This document shows positions 63,406 through 64,000 of a stretch of DNA of 64,000 nucleotides, piece by piece. The notes beneath the pieces were generated by a model, which worked only from the letters and a program-made list of their open reading frames with translations, did no database searches and had not been told where the DNA came from. Location: NCBI RefSeq assembly GCF_900103735.1, contig NZ_FMXE01000027.1:1-64000 (forward strand), written 5' to 3'. The translations under genes and the position numbers were made by a program. Origin of the DNA: Algoriphagus alkaliphilus. GTDB lineage: Bacteria > Bacteroidota > Bacteroidia > Cytophagales > Cyclobacteriaceae. Every line of letters starts with the position of its first letter. Positions within the stretch are counted from its first letter, which is position 1.

Positions 63406-63969
63406 ATGAACTCCTTATTCAAACCAGTTCTCATCGGATTTTTTCTAGTTTTCCTGACACTATCTCAATTCACTTTTGCCCAGACCGAACCCGATACTTT
63501 CACTGCTAAAAATGCCATTTATCTTGAATTAGGAGGAAGTTCTGGAAGATACGCGATAAACTATAACAAGATTTTTCATCAAAAAGGGAAACTAAAGCTG
63601 AATGCGAGTGCAGGTTTTTCTATGTGGCGTGATCAAATAAATAATTTCAAGACGATTTGGCTACCCGTTATTCCTTTAGAGGTATCAGCCTTATATGGCA
63701 AGTCAAACCATCATCTGGAATTGGGTTTTGGAGTCACTTCTTATTTAAGTAGAACTTTAGATTTTAATTCAGAATCATTAGAATTAGAAGATAAAGTGGT
63801 TTTTGACGCTTTCATACCTCTAAGAGTAGGATACAGGTACCAAAAACCAGAAGGCGGATTTTTTTTCCGGGTGGGATATACTCCAATTTTCATTCTTCCA
63901 ACTGGCGGAAGAGAAGGATGGATCTTTGAGCCAAGATTTGCAGGAGTAAGTTTTGGAAAGAGTTTTTGA
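63406..63969 (+). CDS. Exported small beta-barrel-like protein of unknown function
   Basis: 187 residues with a signal peptide (ending near TFAQ, about residue 26). The mature part has alternating strand pattern and the features of small outer-membrane barrel proteins of Bacteroidota (AIYLELGGSSGRYAINYNKIF near the start, aromatic-ending GVSFGKSF at the C-terminus). No catalytic motif. Stands alone at the right edge of the window, 167 bases after the DUF5686 gene. Confidence 0.72.
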   Translation: MNSLFKPVLIGFFLVFLTLSQFTFAQTEPDTFTAKNAIYLELGGSSGRYAINYNKIFHQKGKLKLNASAGFSMWRDQINNFKTIWLPVIPLEVSALYGKSNHHLELGFGVTSYLSRTLDFNSESLELEDKVVFDAFIPLRVGYRYQKPEGGFFFRVGYTPIFILPTGGREGWIFEPRFAGVSFGKSF

Positions 63970-64000
63970 GTTGAATTAAATCTTTTTGAATCAATAAGGA

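Noticed and set aside
1-64000. CRISPR arrays or prophage
   Set aside because: No regularly spaced direct repeats with unique spacers, no integrase and no structural phage genes were seen.

Overview
The window looks like a chromosomal segment of a Bacteroidota bacterium, most likely of the Cyclobacteriaceae/Algoriphagus type. This is inferred from a secreted enzyme with a type IX secretion (T9SS) C-terminal sorting domain, DUF1573 and DUF5686 proteins, promoters of the TTG-N19-TAnnTTTG form, few Shine-Dalgarno sequences, and the dispersed palindromic repeats common in that group. No 16S gene is present, so the genus is not fixed.

Layout. 1-1345: right part of an IS4-family insertion sequence. 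1.4-9 kb: M20 amidohydrolase, a galactosamine-6-phosphate isomerase-like enzyme, tRNA-Asp, accA, an overlapping trio (metallo-beta-lactamase-fold hydrolase, patatin, PlsC-like acyltransferase) and trpS. 9-14.8 kb: exported proteins, including a 1237-residue T9SS metallophosphoesterase and a partner. 15.2-17.5 kb: acyl-CoA dehydrogenase and tryptophan 2,3-dioxygenase. 17.6-23.1 kb: copper homeostasis (CopZ-like chaperone, CopA, an HMA-AraC fusion regulator) plus a cation/proton antiporter. 23.7-26.4 kb: malonate uptake (MadLM) and a malonyl-CoA-synthetase-like ligase. 26.6-31.3 kb: glucokinase, Zwf and Pgl plus an F420/NADP-oxidoreductase-like gene, flanked by copies of a MITE-like element.

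32.3-44.7 kb is an accessory defence island. It holds a truncated HipA with an intact HipB and three evenly spaced operator-like palindromes. Next comes a tight four-gene minus-strand operon: a type IIG restriction-modification enzyme carrying an in-frame DUF559 insertion, an unrecognised AT-rich three-TM protein, a GmrSD-like DUF262/DUF1524 protein, and a membrane-anchored PD-(D/E)XK nuclease interrupted by one TGA. A zeta-like toxin with a small partner closes the island. I consider the four-gene operon the best candidate for an undescribed system.

44.8-51.3 kb: mnmE, a thioredoxin-like protein and a complete Mn/Zn/Fe ABC-transporter operon led by its own MntR regulator, with two matching operator palindromes upstream. 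51.5-64 kb: ordinary housekeeping and envelope genes (glycosyltransferase, dapD, TPR protein, exported zinc-ribbon protein, HerA-like ATPase, flavoprotein, Hpt-like protein, YheT hydrolase, lhgO, DUF5686 protein, small barrel-like protein). No CRISPR array, rRNA or prophage was seen.
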